Shown in pieces: positions 1 to 9,453 of a stretch of DNA of 64,000 nucleotides. A program made the position numbers and the translations under genes. The notes under the pieces were generated by a model. It saw nothing but the letters and a program-made list of their open reading frames with translations, ran no database searches and was not told the origin of the DNA. Positions within the stretch are counted from its first letter, which is position 1. Every line of letters starts with the position of its first letter. Source of the DNA: Thiobacillus denitrificans DSM 12475 (GTDB taxonomy: Bacteria; Pseudomonadota; Gammaproteobacteria; Burkholderiales; Thiobacillaceae); NCBI RefSeq assembly GCF_000376425.1, contig NZ_AQWL01000002.1, forward strand, positions 131,231 through 195,230. Reading direction: 5' to 3'.

Positions 1-93
1 CCTCCGTGAAGGGGTTGGGGGACGCGCTTTATGTGTTGTGTTTGCGCGTGCGCGGAGTTTAAGGAGTCGAGGCCCGGCCGACAAACAGATTAG

Positions 94-795
94 TTAATTC
101 AGATTAACTGATAGCCAGCGCCGGGCCTGCGTGAGCCGCTGCAGCTGATGGGCGGTGATGATGTTTTCCCGCTGGGCTGCGGCAATCAGCACCAGCCACA
201 GCTCGGCGGTGGCGTAGGCATCGGCCAGCGCGCCGTGACGCGCGTACGCGGCGATGCCGAAGTGCGCCAGCCAGTCGTCGAGTTGACGGCAATGCGGCGC
301 GGCGGCGGGGAACAGCAGCGGCGCAATCACGGCCGCGTCGAACCATGGCAGGCGGGGAGACAGGCCGAGTTGCGCGTGTGCCTCGCGCTGCAATACGGCC
401 TGGTCGAATCCCGCATGAAATGCCACGCGGGGCGAGTCCCGCGCGAACTCCAGCCAGGCGAGCAGTGCCTCGTGCGGTGCCTGTCCTGCGCGTTGCTCGC
501 TGTCGGTGATGCCGTGGATGAGAATGTTGGCGGCACCGGTGGCCTGCGTCTGCGTCAGGCCGGCTTCGAAACTTTGATGGAGCGCGATGCGGCCCTGCTC
601 GACGGCCACTGCGCCGATCGAGAGCAGCGGATCGCGCACCGTATCCAGCCCGCCGGTCTCGACGTCCACTACACACCAGCGCAGGCCGGCAAGCGGCATC
701 CTGAGGTCGATTTTCTGCCGCGCCAGCGCCGCGCGCCGCGCACAGCTGGAGGCGTCCAGCGCTGGCAGCCGGCGTTTGCCGAACGGCCAGATCAC
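94..795 (-). CDS. 3'-5' exonuclease, DnaQ-like (DEDDh family)
   Basis: This 233-residue protein is a DnaQ/RNase T-type 3'-5' exonuclease. The first acidic motif reads DVETGG near residue 44, the second lies in FHAGFD, and a late His...Asp pair sits in RHGALADAYA, so all DEDDh ligands for two metal ions look present. The start is GTG and its GTGA overlaps the stop of the upstream CBS/nucleotidyltransferase gene by four bases, so the two are translationally coupled. Pairs of this kind (DUF294 signalling protein plus exonuclease) are, from memory, common in proteobacteria. It is not the replicative epsilon subunit by context, and its substrate cannot be read from the sequence. Nothing is visible in the 93 bases between its stop and the window edge. 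Confidence 0.85.
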   Translation of the reverse strand: MIWPFGKRRLPALDASSCARRAALARQKIDLRMPLAGLRWCVVDVETGGLDTVRDPLLSIGAVAVEQGRIALHQSFEAGLTQTQATGAANILIHGITDSEQRAGQAPHEALLAWLEFARDSPRVAFHAGFDQAVLQREAHAQLGLSPRLPWFDAAVIAPLLFPAAAPHCRQLDDWLAHFGIAAYARHGALADAYATAELWLVLIAAAQRENIITAHQLQRLTQARRWLSVNLN

Positions 796-2681
796 AGGCC
801 GTAATCCATCGCCAGCCGCGCCTGCACCTTGCGCGCCTGGCGCAGCGCTTCCTTCAGGATGCGGCGGTCGAGCGGGTTCAGTGTGTCGGGGTCGAGATGG
901 TTGTCGGGCGGCAGGCCCGTTCGCTGCTGCCCATGCTGGTGGCGCAGCCGCAAGAGCTGCAGGAAGTGGAACGCGCGGTTCCAGTCGGCCAGTTCGGCGT
1001 CGGGAATCTTCAGCGCGTGCGCCGCTTCGCGCAGGCGCTTGGCGGTATTGGTCTGCGGGCTGCCGGCGGCGAGCGCGAAAATGCGCGCCGCGTCGACGAA
1101 GGGCGTGGCGCCGTTGAGTTTGAGGTCGATCGTGTTTGGATGCGCGTCATCCTCCGACAGTACGAAGTCGCGCACCACCCCCAGCGGCGGCCGGTTGCGC
1201 AGCGCGTTGCCGGCCATCTGGTGGAGGAAGCGCGGGTTGTTGCGGGCGGTGCGGTTGAGCCAGGCGCGCAGGGCGAGCGCCAGCGCAGCGTCGCCGGCAA
1301 GCGGACGGAAGTCGAAGAAGATGCTGGCGTGCAGCAGGGCTTCCGGGCTGCCGTGGTCGATCCATTGCGCGAACTGGCGCTGCCAGTCTTCCGCCGACAG
1401 GCACCACGGCGGATTGCCCGCCATGATGCCGCCCTTGCAGAGCGGAAACCCGCAGGCGTCCAGCCGTGCGTTGACGCGCTGGGCGAACGCGAGCAGCGCC
1501 GCGTGCTGGGCGTCATCGGCGGCGTCGAAGATCAACGCGTTGTCCTGGTCGGTGGCGAGCGTCTGTTCCATGCGCCCTTCCGAGCCGAGGGCCAGCCAGC
1601 ACCAGCGCAGCCCGGCGAGCTTGCGGTCGGGCTCGCTTTCCAGCGCGATGATGCGCTCGGTGACGCGGTCGTTGAGGCTGGAAATGATCGCGGTGAGGTT
1701 TTCTGCATCCATCCCCTGCGCCAGCAGGCTGTGCGCCAGGTCGCCGATGTCCTGTGCCAGCGCGGGCAGGCGGGCGGGATCGTCGGCGCGCGACAGTGCC
1801 GAAGTGATGCCTTCCACCGACAGCCGGCGCAAGGCGAAGATGTCTTTCTCCGAGATGACGCCGGCAAGCGCACCGCCCTTCACCAGCGGCAGGTGGTGGA
1901 TGCCCTGCCGCGCCATCAGCACCAGGGCGTCGGCCACCGGCGCGTCGTCGGGCAGCGTCGCCGGGGCCGGCGTCATCACCGCCGAAATCGGCGTGGCGAG
2001 CGGCACCCCGGCCAGCGTTACCCGCGCCAGCACGTCCTTCAGGGTGAGGATGCCAACCGGCGCGCCGGCGGCGTCGGCGACCACCACCGAGCCGATGCGC
2101 GCCTGCTCCATGCCGGCGAGCGCATCGGCGAGCGGGGTGTCGGGTGCGACGCTGAAAGGTGCGCGCCGGATCAGGCTGGCGAGCGGGCGCGCAAAACGCG
2201 GCTCGCCGTCGAGCGCCAGCGCGTATTCCGATTGCACCGCGCGCTGCGATTCCTCCAGCAGGCTGGCGATGCGGCGGGTGCAGAAATCGTGGAAGGCCGG
2301 GCTCATCGCCAGCAGCGCGTGAAAGTCTGCGGCCGGCAGCAGGTAGCAGAAGGTATCGGTCTCCGCCACGTAGCGGTTGGCGGCGCCGCGTCCGGCAAGC
2401 AGCGCGCCGAGCGGAAACATTTCGCCGACGGTGAGCTGGAACACCGAATGGCCGTCCGCGGTGACGCCGTCGACCGTGCCCTGCTTGACGATGCGGAGTG
2501 CGTCGGGCGGCTGCTCGGCCGGCTCCAGCAGCACCTCGCCCTGCGCGTAGTACGCCACCGACAGCCGCTGCACCAGCCACAGCACGGCGTCCTCGCCCAT
2601 CGCGGCGAACGGGGCCTGTCGCCGGATGGCGTCGAGCGTGGCGCGGTGCAGGCTGTTGGCGAGCGGGATGGCGAGGTTCAT
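792..2681 (-). CDS. cNMP-binding / CBS-pair / DUF294 nucleotidyltransferase-like protein
   Basis: This 629-residue cytoplasmic signalling protein has a cyclic-nucleotide-binding-like fold at about 20-140, two CBS motifs at about 170-285, and a DUF294 nucleotidyltransferase-like domain around residue 366 with GSEGRMEQTLATDQDNAL, which carries the G-S and D-x-D type residues of GlnD-like transferases. A helical DUF294 C-terminal domain completes it. The family is thought to sense adenylate or cyclic nucleotides, but no reaction is established. The gene is first in a two-gene unit with a DnaQ-like exonuclease (four-base overlap). The divergent Spy-like gene begins about 230 bases away, so the intervening region holds its promoter. 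Domain assignment is confident; function is open. Confidence 0.85.
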   Translation of the reverse strand: MNLAIPLANSLHRATLDAIRRQAPFAAMGEDAVLWLVQRLSVAYYAQGEVLLEPAEQPPDALRIVKQGTVDGVTADGHSVFQLTVGEMFPLGALLAGRGAANRYVAETDTFCYLLPAADFHALLAMSPAFHDFCTRRIASLLEESQRAVQSEYALALDGEPRFARPLASLIRRAPFSVAPDTPLADALAGMEQARIGSVVVADAAGAPVGILTLKDVLARVTLAGVPLATPISAVMTPAPATLPDDAPVADALVLMARQGIHHLPLVKGGALAGVISEKDIFALRRLSVEGITSALSRADDPARLPALAQDIGDLAHSLLAQGMDAENLTAIISSLNDRVTERIIALESEPDRKLAGLRWCWLALGSEGRMEQTLATDQDNALIFDAADDAQHAALLAFAQRVNARLDACGFPLCKGGIMAGNPPWCLSAEDWQRQFAQWIDHGSPEALLHASIFFDFRPLAGDAALALALRAWLNRTARNNPRFLHQMAGNALRNRPPLGVVRDFVLSEDDAHPNTIDLKLNGATPFVDAARIFALAAGSPQTNTAKRLREAAHALKIPDAELADWNRAFHFLQLLRLRHQHGQQRTGLPPDNHLDPDTLNPLDRRILKEALRQARKVQARLAMDYGL

Positions 2682-2912
2682 GCGGCAACGTTAGTGGCTG
2701 GCGCGGGGTTTGGCAACCGGAGGCCGCGTGGTGCCTGGCTTTGCAGTTGCAGGGCAGTGTCTATACTGAATCGGTGCGCTCGCTGGGGGCCGGCTTTCAG
2801 GGCGGCGGCGCAGGCACCGGCCTCCCCTCGGTCGTTTCAGCAGCGATTCTTCGCATCCATCATTCTTTTTCTCCGGCCTGCGCTTTCAACACCTTCCGAA
2901 AGGAGGCAGGAC

Positions 2913-3413
2913 ATGCACACCAGGACGATTTTCCCCCTCTTGCTGGGGGCGCTCGCTTTCACCACATGGGCGACCCCCGTGCAGGCGGAAGACAAGGCTG
3001 CCGCGGGCAGCGAAGCGGCGGCCACGCTGCCAGGCGGCGGGCCAGAATATGGCATGGGCCCGGGCATCACGTGCAGCGGGCCGGGCATGATGGGGGGCGG
3101 CTGGGGTATGGGCCCGTGGAGCCGGGCCGATCTGACCGCGGACCAGCGGACCGAGATCAACAAGATCCGGGACGAGACGCGCAGGAAGAACTGGGAATTG
3201 ATGGGCCGGATGATGGACGAGCAGGCTAGGCTCAGGGATCTGTATGACGTACCCAAGCGGGATGGCGATGCATTGAGCGAGGCGTACAGGAAGGTCCGCG
3301 GGCTGAAGCAGCAGATATACGAAGTGTCGGAAGACGCGTATGACCGCATCGACGCCATCCTGACCCCGAAACAGAAGGAAAAATCATCGTGGCGCTTCTG
3401 GCGCCACTGGTGA
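2913..3413 (+). CDS. Spy/CpxP-like periplasmic LTxxQ protein
   Basis: This small secreted protein of 166 residues starts with a clear signal peptide ending at VQA-ED. A Gly/Met-rich linker (about 45-65) comes next, then a charged helical region with the two hallmark repeats of the Spy/CpxP family, LTADQ near residue 72 and LTPKQ near residue 150. Such proteins act as periplasmic chaperones or metal-stress sensors. The ATG was chosen over longer in-frame extensions because AAGGAGG lies seven bases upstream and the signal peptide starts there. It stands alone, facing the end of groEL across a terminator. The Met/Gly-rich segment hints at copper or other soft-metal contact, which is inference. 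Confidence 0.75.
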   Translation: MHTRTIFPLLLGALAFTTWATPVQAEDKAAAGSEAAATLPGGGPEYGMGPGITCSGPGMMGGGWGMGPWSRADLTADQRTEINKIRDETRRKNWELMGRMMDEQARLRDLYDVPKRDGDALSEAYRKVRGLKQQIYEVSEDAYDRIDAILTPKQKEKSSWRFWRHW

Positions 3414-3423
3414 GACGGCCATG

Positions 3424-3448
3424 AAAAAGGCCCCGCCGAAGCGGGGCC
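3424..3448 (-). terminator. Rho-independent terminator of groES-groEL
   Basis: An 8-bp perfect stem (GGCCCCGC / GCGGGGCC, 3429-3436 and 3441-3448) with a four-base loop is followed, read on the minus strand, by a run of five T. It lies just past the groEL stop. Confidence 0.85.
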
Positions 3449-3473
3449 TTGATCAGCCTGAATGACCGGCGTC

Positions 3474-5138
<1,665 letters not shown>

Positions 5139-5183
5139 TTACTCCTGAATAGTTGAATTCGGTTGGGTTGCGTGCGGGGAGGC

Positions 5184-5474
5184 TTATTGCTCGACCACGC
5201 CCATGATGTCTTCTTCGCGCATCACCAGCAGCTCGTCGCCTTCGACCTTGACGGTCTGGCCGGCGTACTTGCCGAACAGCACGCGGTCGCCGACTTTCAC
5301 GTCCAGCGGAATCAGTTTGCCCTGGTCGTCTTTCTTGCCGGCGCCGACGGCGACCACTTCACCCTGATCGGGCTTTTCAGTGGCGGTGTCGGGGATGACG
5401 ATCCCGGAAGCGGTCTTGCGCTCTTCTTCCATGCGCTTGACAATCACACGGTCGTGCAGAGGACGGATTTTCAT
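5184..5474 (-). CDS. groES: Co-chaperonin GroES (10 kDa)
   Basis: This 96-residue protein is the heptameric lid of GroEL. It starts [10 protein letters not shown] and contains the mobile loop around residues 17-33 ([20 protein letters not shown]), both typical. It is the first gene of the groESL operon. The leader of about 80 bases upstream carries a CIRCE inverted repeat and, beyond it, a sigma-32-type promoter, so expression should rise on heat shock by two independent routes. Translation starts at ATG with GGAGA about seven bases upstream. Confidence 0.98.
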   Translation of the reverse strand: MKIRPLHDRVIVKRMEEERKTASGIVIPDTATEKPDQGEVVAVGAGKKDDQGKLIPLDVKVGDRVLFGKYAGQTVKVEGDELLVMREEDIMGVVEQ

Positions 5475-5552
5475 TGCAAAGTCTCCATTGCGGTACGTTG
5501 ATAATGGACAGCCCGGCTGCCCGAAAGAAATAAGCAGGCGGCGAAGCCGTTG

Positions 5553-5579
5553 TTAGCACTCGCCGCCGTTGAGTGCCAA
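5553..5579. promoter_or_regulatory. CIRCE operator (HrcA binding site)
   Basis: TTAGCACTC, nine bases, then GAGTGCCAA. This matches the CIRCE consensus TTAGCACTC-N9-GAGTGCTAA at 17 of 18 arm positions. It lies in the groES leader, overlapping the expected transcription start. HrcA itself is not encoded in the window. Confidence 0.93.
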
Positions 5580-5581
5580 TA

Positions 5582-5608
5582 ATAGGGGTGAAAGGTTTCA
5601 ATTTCAAG
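5582..5608 (-). promoter_or_regulatory. Sigma-32 heat-shock promoter of groES-groEL
   Basis: On the minus strand the sequence reads CTTGAAA (5608-5602), 13 bases, CCCCTAT (5588-5582). The sigma-32 consensus is CTTGAAA-N(11-16)-CCCCATnT. Its start point would fall on the adjacent CIRCE element, giving activation by RpoH and repression by HrcA on one promoter. Confidence 0.8.
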
Positions 5609-6043
5609 TCCGTGAACGATTGTCGGTCGCCATTAGAGCTGATGGTTTTGTCACTAAAGCCGATAGTCCCACCACTGCAGCGAAGCAGCTTGGTGCGATA
5701 GCGATCACTAACGGCTATAAAAATCAATCAGATACGGCCCAGGTGGCTTTTGCGGTCACCTGACAAATTCCTCCCCTGCCTCAGACATACTTACGGATGC
5801 CCTGAATGCAGACCTGTACCCCGAGTGGTTCCAATACCTCGCCTTTGAGGAAGCGAGGGGTGTGTTTTGCTTGATTGTTGGGCTTGCAGCCTGCTTGCGC
5901 GACTACGGGTGCTTTGCCGTGGCGGGCTGCCGATTCCCCAGCTGGCGACTGCGACAAAAAGTAACAGCAGCCTGATGAACGCAGGCGCCATGTCGCCGAG
6001 TTTCCATTTCAGGTTGCACGTCGAAGGCTGAGACAGGGGCAAC
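5609..6043. other. Intergenic region without a supported gene
   Basis: About 435 bases separate the groE promoter from the stop of the DUF3482 gene. The part near 5610-5760 is visibly richer in A+T than its surroundings. A minus-strand reading frame at 5791-6087 contains a hydrophobic stretch (RLLLLFVAVASWGIGS) followed by low-quality Arg/Ser/Gln-rich sequence and has no convincing start. It may be a decayed short secreted gene. No repeat, RNA gene or terminator could be supported. Confidence 0.4.
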
Positions 6044-7495
6044 TCATGCGTCACGACTCCTCGGGTGAAGGCGCCTGAGCAGCACACGTGCGATGGCCTC
6101 CAGCACCGGCTTCAACTCTGCGCCGATTTCCTCGCTGGAGCAGGCTGCGTCACGATGCTTCCAGATTCTCGCCAGATGCATCTTTCTGTTGGACACGGAT
6201 TGAGTCACGATCTCGAGCCAGAAGGCAGGATATTCCCCCTCGCGCCATTCCCCGCGCCCGCGACCAAAGTGGGCGACCGCGAGATAGCGCATCAGTGCGG
6301 AAATCACCAGGGCGTCCAGGAACGCCTCGTCCCATCTCAGGACGGGCGCCTTCGCGCCCCGTACCACATTGACGCCCTTCGCCACGCCGGCCCCGCCCAA
6401 CGCACCCAGGACCGCGCCAACCAGCATGCCTCCGCCCAGGGACAGGCCACCAGACATGAGGTCGGCGCCAAGGCCACTGAGGGCTCCCGACACGAGGCCG
6501 AATATGCCGGCAGCCTTGTGCTCGTCGATGGGGGCCTGCGTCGCAGAGACATCCTCGAGCCTCGAACGTAGCTCCTGAGCTGCATGCCCTTTCAAGTCAT
6601 GGATGGCAATCAGGCGCTCCGCGCTTTCAAGAAGATCCTTCTTGAGCCGTTCCCCCATGTCGCGCACAGCCGCCGCCGCTGCTTTCTTGTCCTCCTTTTG
6701 AGGGACTCCGACGAACTTGCCCAGGTGGCTGAGCATGGACGTTTCGGGCATCGGAGCGTTGTCGCACGCTGCCCGGGCGATAGGCTGCGCGAGCGCCTCC
6801 ATGGCCTCGCTGAATTGCCGCTCGCGGCGGGCCTCCCAACGCCTTGTCAGACGTTCAAAGGATGGAACCGTTTCCGCCGGGAGCACCTTCGCAATCGCTG
6901 AAAAAAGCGACAGCTCCTGTACCCAGCAACGCGCAAAGGCGTCCAGCGGCAATACGTCCCGTATGACGGTCCATTGCTTCACCGCATTGCGCCATCGGGT
7001 CTCGTCCTCCAGTTCCTCCTCCGACGGACGAGGTTTTCCTGTCTGGTTCAGCAGAACGATCACCGGCTTGCCAATCCATTCCAGGACGGCGAGCTCGGGC
7101 GCCAGATATCCCGCATCCTCCGGCAGCTCCGATGCATTGACGAGATAAAGGATCACGTCCGCTTCGTCACGGACATTGCGCACCGCCACCTGCGTGAGCC
7201 AGAACGCGCGGTCGGTGTATCGATCCCAAACCGCGGACAGGAACCACCCGATCGGATTTCCGTGCTGCTTCAGCCGGTTCAGGAGACGGGCGCTGTTTCC
7301 GAATCCCGGCGTATCCCAAAGCAGCAGCGAATCACCTTCATCCGTCTCGACAAGGCGGTAGGACGTTGCTTCATAAGTCGTGTGCGCTTCGTCCCGGACC
7401 TCGCCCACGTCGCTGCCCAGCAGCGTTCGCGCGAGTGTGGTCTTGCCGACGTTTGTGTGGGCAATCAGGGAGAGATTGATGGCTGGCGCGGTCAT
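6044..7495 (-). CDS. DUF3482-type GTPase, membrane-associated
   Basis: This protein of about 483 residues is an Era/YfjP-like P-loop GTPase with a C-terminal DUF3482 region. The G1 loop reads AHTNVGKT (12-19), G3 DTPG (61-64), and G4 the divergent NQTGK (150-154). A glycine-rich hydrophobic stretch around residues 330-380 probably forms a membrane hairpin. The first P-loop glycine is replaced by Ala. The ATG at 7495 overlaps the stop of the upstream DUF2868 gene as ATGA, so the pair is coupled. I rejected the longer in-frame start at 7633 because it lies inside the upstream gene and adds Arg-rich sequence. The physiological role of the pair is not established. Confidence 0.82.
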   Translation of the reverse strand: MTAPAINLSLIAHTNVGKTTLARTLLGSDVGEVRDEAHTTYEATSYRLVETDEGDSLLLWDTPGFGNSARLLNRLKQHGNPIGWFLSAVWDRYTDRAFWLTQVAVRNVRDEADVILYLVNASELPEDAGYLAPELAVLEWIGKPVIVLLNQTGKPRPSEEELEDETRWRNAVKQWTVIRDVLPLDAFARCWVQELSLFSAIAKVLPAETVPSFERLTRRWEARRERQFSEAMEALAQPIARAACDNAPMPETSMLSHLGKFVGVPQKEDKKAAAAAVRDMGERLKKDLLESAERLIAIHDLKGHAAQELRSRLEDVSATQAPIDEHKAAGIFGLVSGALSGLGADLMSGGLSLGGGMLVGAVLGALGGAGVAKGVNVVRGAKAPVLRWDEAFLDALVISALMRYLAVAHFGRGRGEWREGEYPAFWLEIVTQSVSNRKMHLARIWKHRDAACSSEEIGAELKPVLEAIARVLLRRLHPRSRDA

Positions 7496-8976
7496 GATGT
7501 GTGGCCCTGCGCTTCGGTCGAGGCGAGCGCGCGATCGATGGCCGATTCCGTTGCTTGCAGGTCGGGGGCGGCGAGATTCACGTAGACCATCGGTACCCGG
7601 TGCGACGCGAACACATCGCTCCAAATCCTGCAACGTTTTTCCAGGCGGGCGTCTTCACCGGGCCAGCGTGCCAGGTATTCCGAACCGTCAACCATGCCGA
7701 TCAGGTTGTGCCCTGTTCCGTAGTGTTTCCTCAGCGCGTCCAGAAAAGCGCCATGCACATCCTCCTCGGGCGTTGCCGCAAGGTTGAACAAGGCCACGAC
7801 CGGCTCACTGCCCTGCCTCGCCATGTGAATCACGACGCTTTCGTCGTGTTCCCAGCGTACCGGCGGTTCGAACACCACCGACACGCTCCCCCCGAACGAG
7901 CGCGTCAGCACGGACTCCAGTCCGGTCCGTGCCACCTCGGAAAGCGTGTAGCTGAATGGAACCACGCGCACGCGCTCCGCCACCGTGTGGAATCCTCGCA
8001 GCAGAACCTGAAAATACCGGTCGTCGAGGGGCATCTGGAGATTTTCTGAGAGTTTCCTTTCCTTGCCCCATGCGAGCAATGCCAGACCGATTCGAGGCAC
8101 CAGCACGATCAGGAAAATGCTGGCGGCGTAAAGATGCAGCCAGTTTGCGGCGTTCTCGCTCGAAGGCGCGCGTATTGACTGGATATGTGCCAGATCGGGG
8201 ACTGCAATTCCGGTCAGCCATGCCCCCGGTGCCAATATGGCGGCCAGCACTCCATGAACGACGGTGGCGTCCAGGAAGGTGCTCTCCCAGGTGGCCTGGT
8301 ATTCGGAAACGAACCCACGGAAGTAAAAACCCAGAATCACCCCAAGCGCCAGCGCAATCGCTGCGGAGTGAAGGATGCGTCTAACCCTGGCCACATAGAG
8401 GGGGTGGGCCAGAACAAACCACGCGCTCGTAAGGTTTGCGAGGCCGGGGATGGCGGCACCATCACGGGTCGAGAACGCCGCCCTGGATCTCAGGAACCCG
8501 GAGGCTGAGCTGAAGTGAACAATGCGCATCGTCAGCCTCTGCAACGGGCCGAGGACACGGTGAGCGCCGGGGCGCCACATCCGGCTCCCCAAAAAAATGA
8601 AATACGCGAGCACATTCCAGCCAATCAGGGCGAGTATCGGAGGGGCCAGCAGATCGATGCGATGATTGGCTCCGATCCGGTCGACCACAATACCCATGAT
8701 GCCGGCCGCGAAGACGGCGGTCCAGCCGTACCATGGTTGCCAATGCATGCCGCGTATCGACGCCGGCAACACGCGGTTGCGGTCAGCGAGGCGCTCCAGG
8801 AGCAACGTCGCACGCTTGGCCACGAAGTTTTCCGCCTCGCCCTTTTCCCCGACGATTTCCGCTGCGGTGCGGCTTGCCCAGGCCCGGTCGGCATCAGTCC
8901 AGATGGCGCCTTCGCGGTCCTGGATTTCTATCTCCCGAACGGCAAGCACCTCCAGGGCGGAGTGTTCACGCATCAC
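7492..8976 (-). CDS. DUF2868 integral membrane protein
   Basis: This 494-residue protein has hydrophobic segments near 85-150, 195-260 and 285-310, and a long soluble C-terminal half. The membrane segments and the fixed pairing with a DUF3482 GTPase identify it as DUF2868. The likely partnership is a membrane anchor or receptor for the GTPase encoded next, with which it overlaps by four bases. The start is GTG 8976 or the adjacent ATG 8973, with AAGG about seven bases upstream. The C-terminal part (VVALFNLAATPEEDVHGAFLDALRKHYG, residues near 410-440) looks like a globular alpha/beta fold. The biochemical function is unknown. Confidence 0.75.
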   Translation of the reverse strand: MMREHSALEVLAVREIEIQDREGAIWTDADRAWASRTAAEIVGEKGEAENFVAKRATLLLERLADRNRVLPASIRGMHWQPWYGWTAVFAAGIMGIVVDRIGANHRIDLLAPPILALIGWNVLAYFIFLGSRMWRPGAHRVLGPLQRLTMRIVHFSSASGFLRSRAAFSTRDGAAIPGLANLTSAWFVLAHPLYVARVRRILHSAAIALALGVILGFYFRGFVSEYQATWESTFLDATVVHGVLAAILAPGAWLTGIAVPDLAHIQSIRAPSSENAANWLHLYAASIFLIVLVPRIGLALLAWGKERKLSENLQMPLDDRYFQVLLRGFHTVAERVRVVPFSYTLSEVARTGLESVLTRSFGGSVSVVFEPPVRWEHDESVVIHMARQGSEPVVALFNLAATPEEDVHGAFLDALRKHYGTGHNLIGMVDGSEYLARWPGEDARLEKRCRIWSDVFASHRVPMVYVNLAAPDLQATESAIDRALASTEAQGHTS

Positions 8977-9279
8977 GAACCGACCTTGCGCGCGTCGCCA
9001 CGCCTCCGGGCAAACGGAGCGGCAAGCGGATTGATCTCATTTTTTCTTTTCCCATCCTGCTTCTTTTATTTCTTTCGCGCTCGATTTCCTCTAGCGGATT
9101 TTGAATTGCCCCGGCTTTCCCAGGCACTTTCGAGCCGGTTGAAATACGGCTTCTCGGAGTCTACCGGAGGCAGCCGGCGGAGGCAGCGGTTTGAATAGCG
9201 CGTCAGGAACACAGGATGTGTTGCGCACACCCGGTGCGCATAACAACAGCGGCCACGAGGCAATCGCGGGCGACAGGAT

Positions 9280-9311
9280 GATTCTTGCCAGCTGGTAAGC
9301 CAGCTAGAATC
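9280..9311. repeat. Bulged hairpin in the bioA upstream region
   Basis: Outer arms GATTCT (9280-9285) and AGAATC (9306-9311) enclose inner arms AGCTGG (9290-9295) and CCAGCT (9300-9305) around a TAAG loop. No T-run follows on either strand, so it is not a standard terminator; it could be a protein-binding or RNA-stability element. Confidence 0.45.
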
Positions 9312-9327
9312 AGCGACTCAATCCCAA

Positions 9328-9445
9328 GCGACTATCGTTCTTATCGTCGACAGCCATGACAGCTATTCGAATTAACGTCAATTCCGGGGGGATTCGCATT
9401 GGCGATAGTCCTCAAAGCCCCGCGCAGAATCGACACCTGGACTAT
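9328..9445 (+). promoter_or_regulatory. Repeated GACTATCG elements in the bioA leader
   Basis: GACTATCG occurs at 9330-9337 and 9438-9445, and its complement CGATAGTC at 9403-9410. The second pair extends to nine bases (CGATAGTCC / GGACTATCG) and would form a stem with a 25-base loop ending eight bases before the bioA ATG. The first copy could pair with the same middle copy, so the two stems exclude each other. The core ACTATC/GATAGT also forms the arms of the operator-like repeat before the next gene. Function is inferred only. Confidence 0.4.
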
Positions 9446-9453
9446 CGAACCTA

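Larger units (their letters stand above)
8977..9453. other. Divergent intergenic region upstream of bioA
   Basis: This 477-base region separates the minus-strand DUF2868 gene from bioA and must hold both promoters. The 9020-9080 stretch is T-rich. A bulged hairpin lies at 9280-9311. Three copies of an 8-mer GACTATCG (two direct, one inverted) lie between 9330 and 9445. No coding sequence was supported. Confidence 0.5.

Noticed and set aside
897-2912. Long plus-strand open frame opposite the CBS/DUF294 gene, continuous with the Spy-like gene
   Set aside because: It is the antisense shadow of a recognisable gene in GC-rich DNA; only the part from 2913, with a ribosome site and signal peptide, is coding.
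5569-5763. 64-residue plus-strand frame starting in the CIRCE element
   Set aside because: It has a TTG start, no ribosome site and no family, and it overlaps the groE promoter.
5791-6087. 98-residue minus-strand frame with a hydrophobic stretch
   Set aside because: It overlaps the end of the DUF3482 gene, has no ribosome site, and the sequence after the hydrophobic part is low in complexity.
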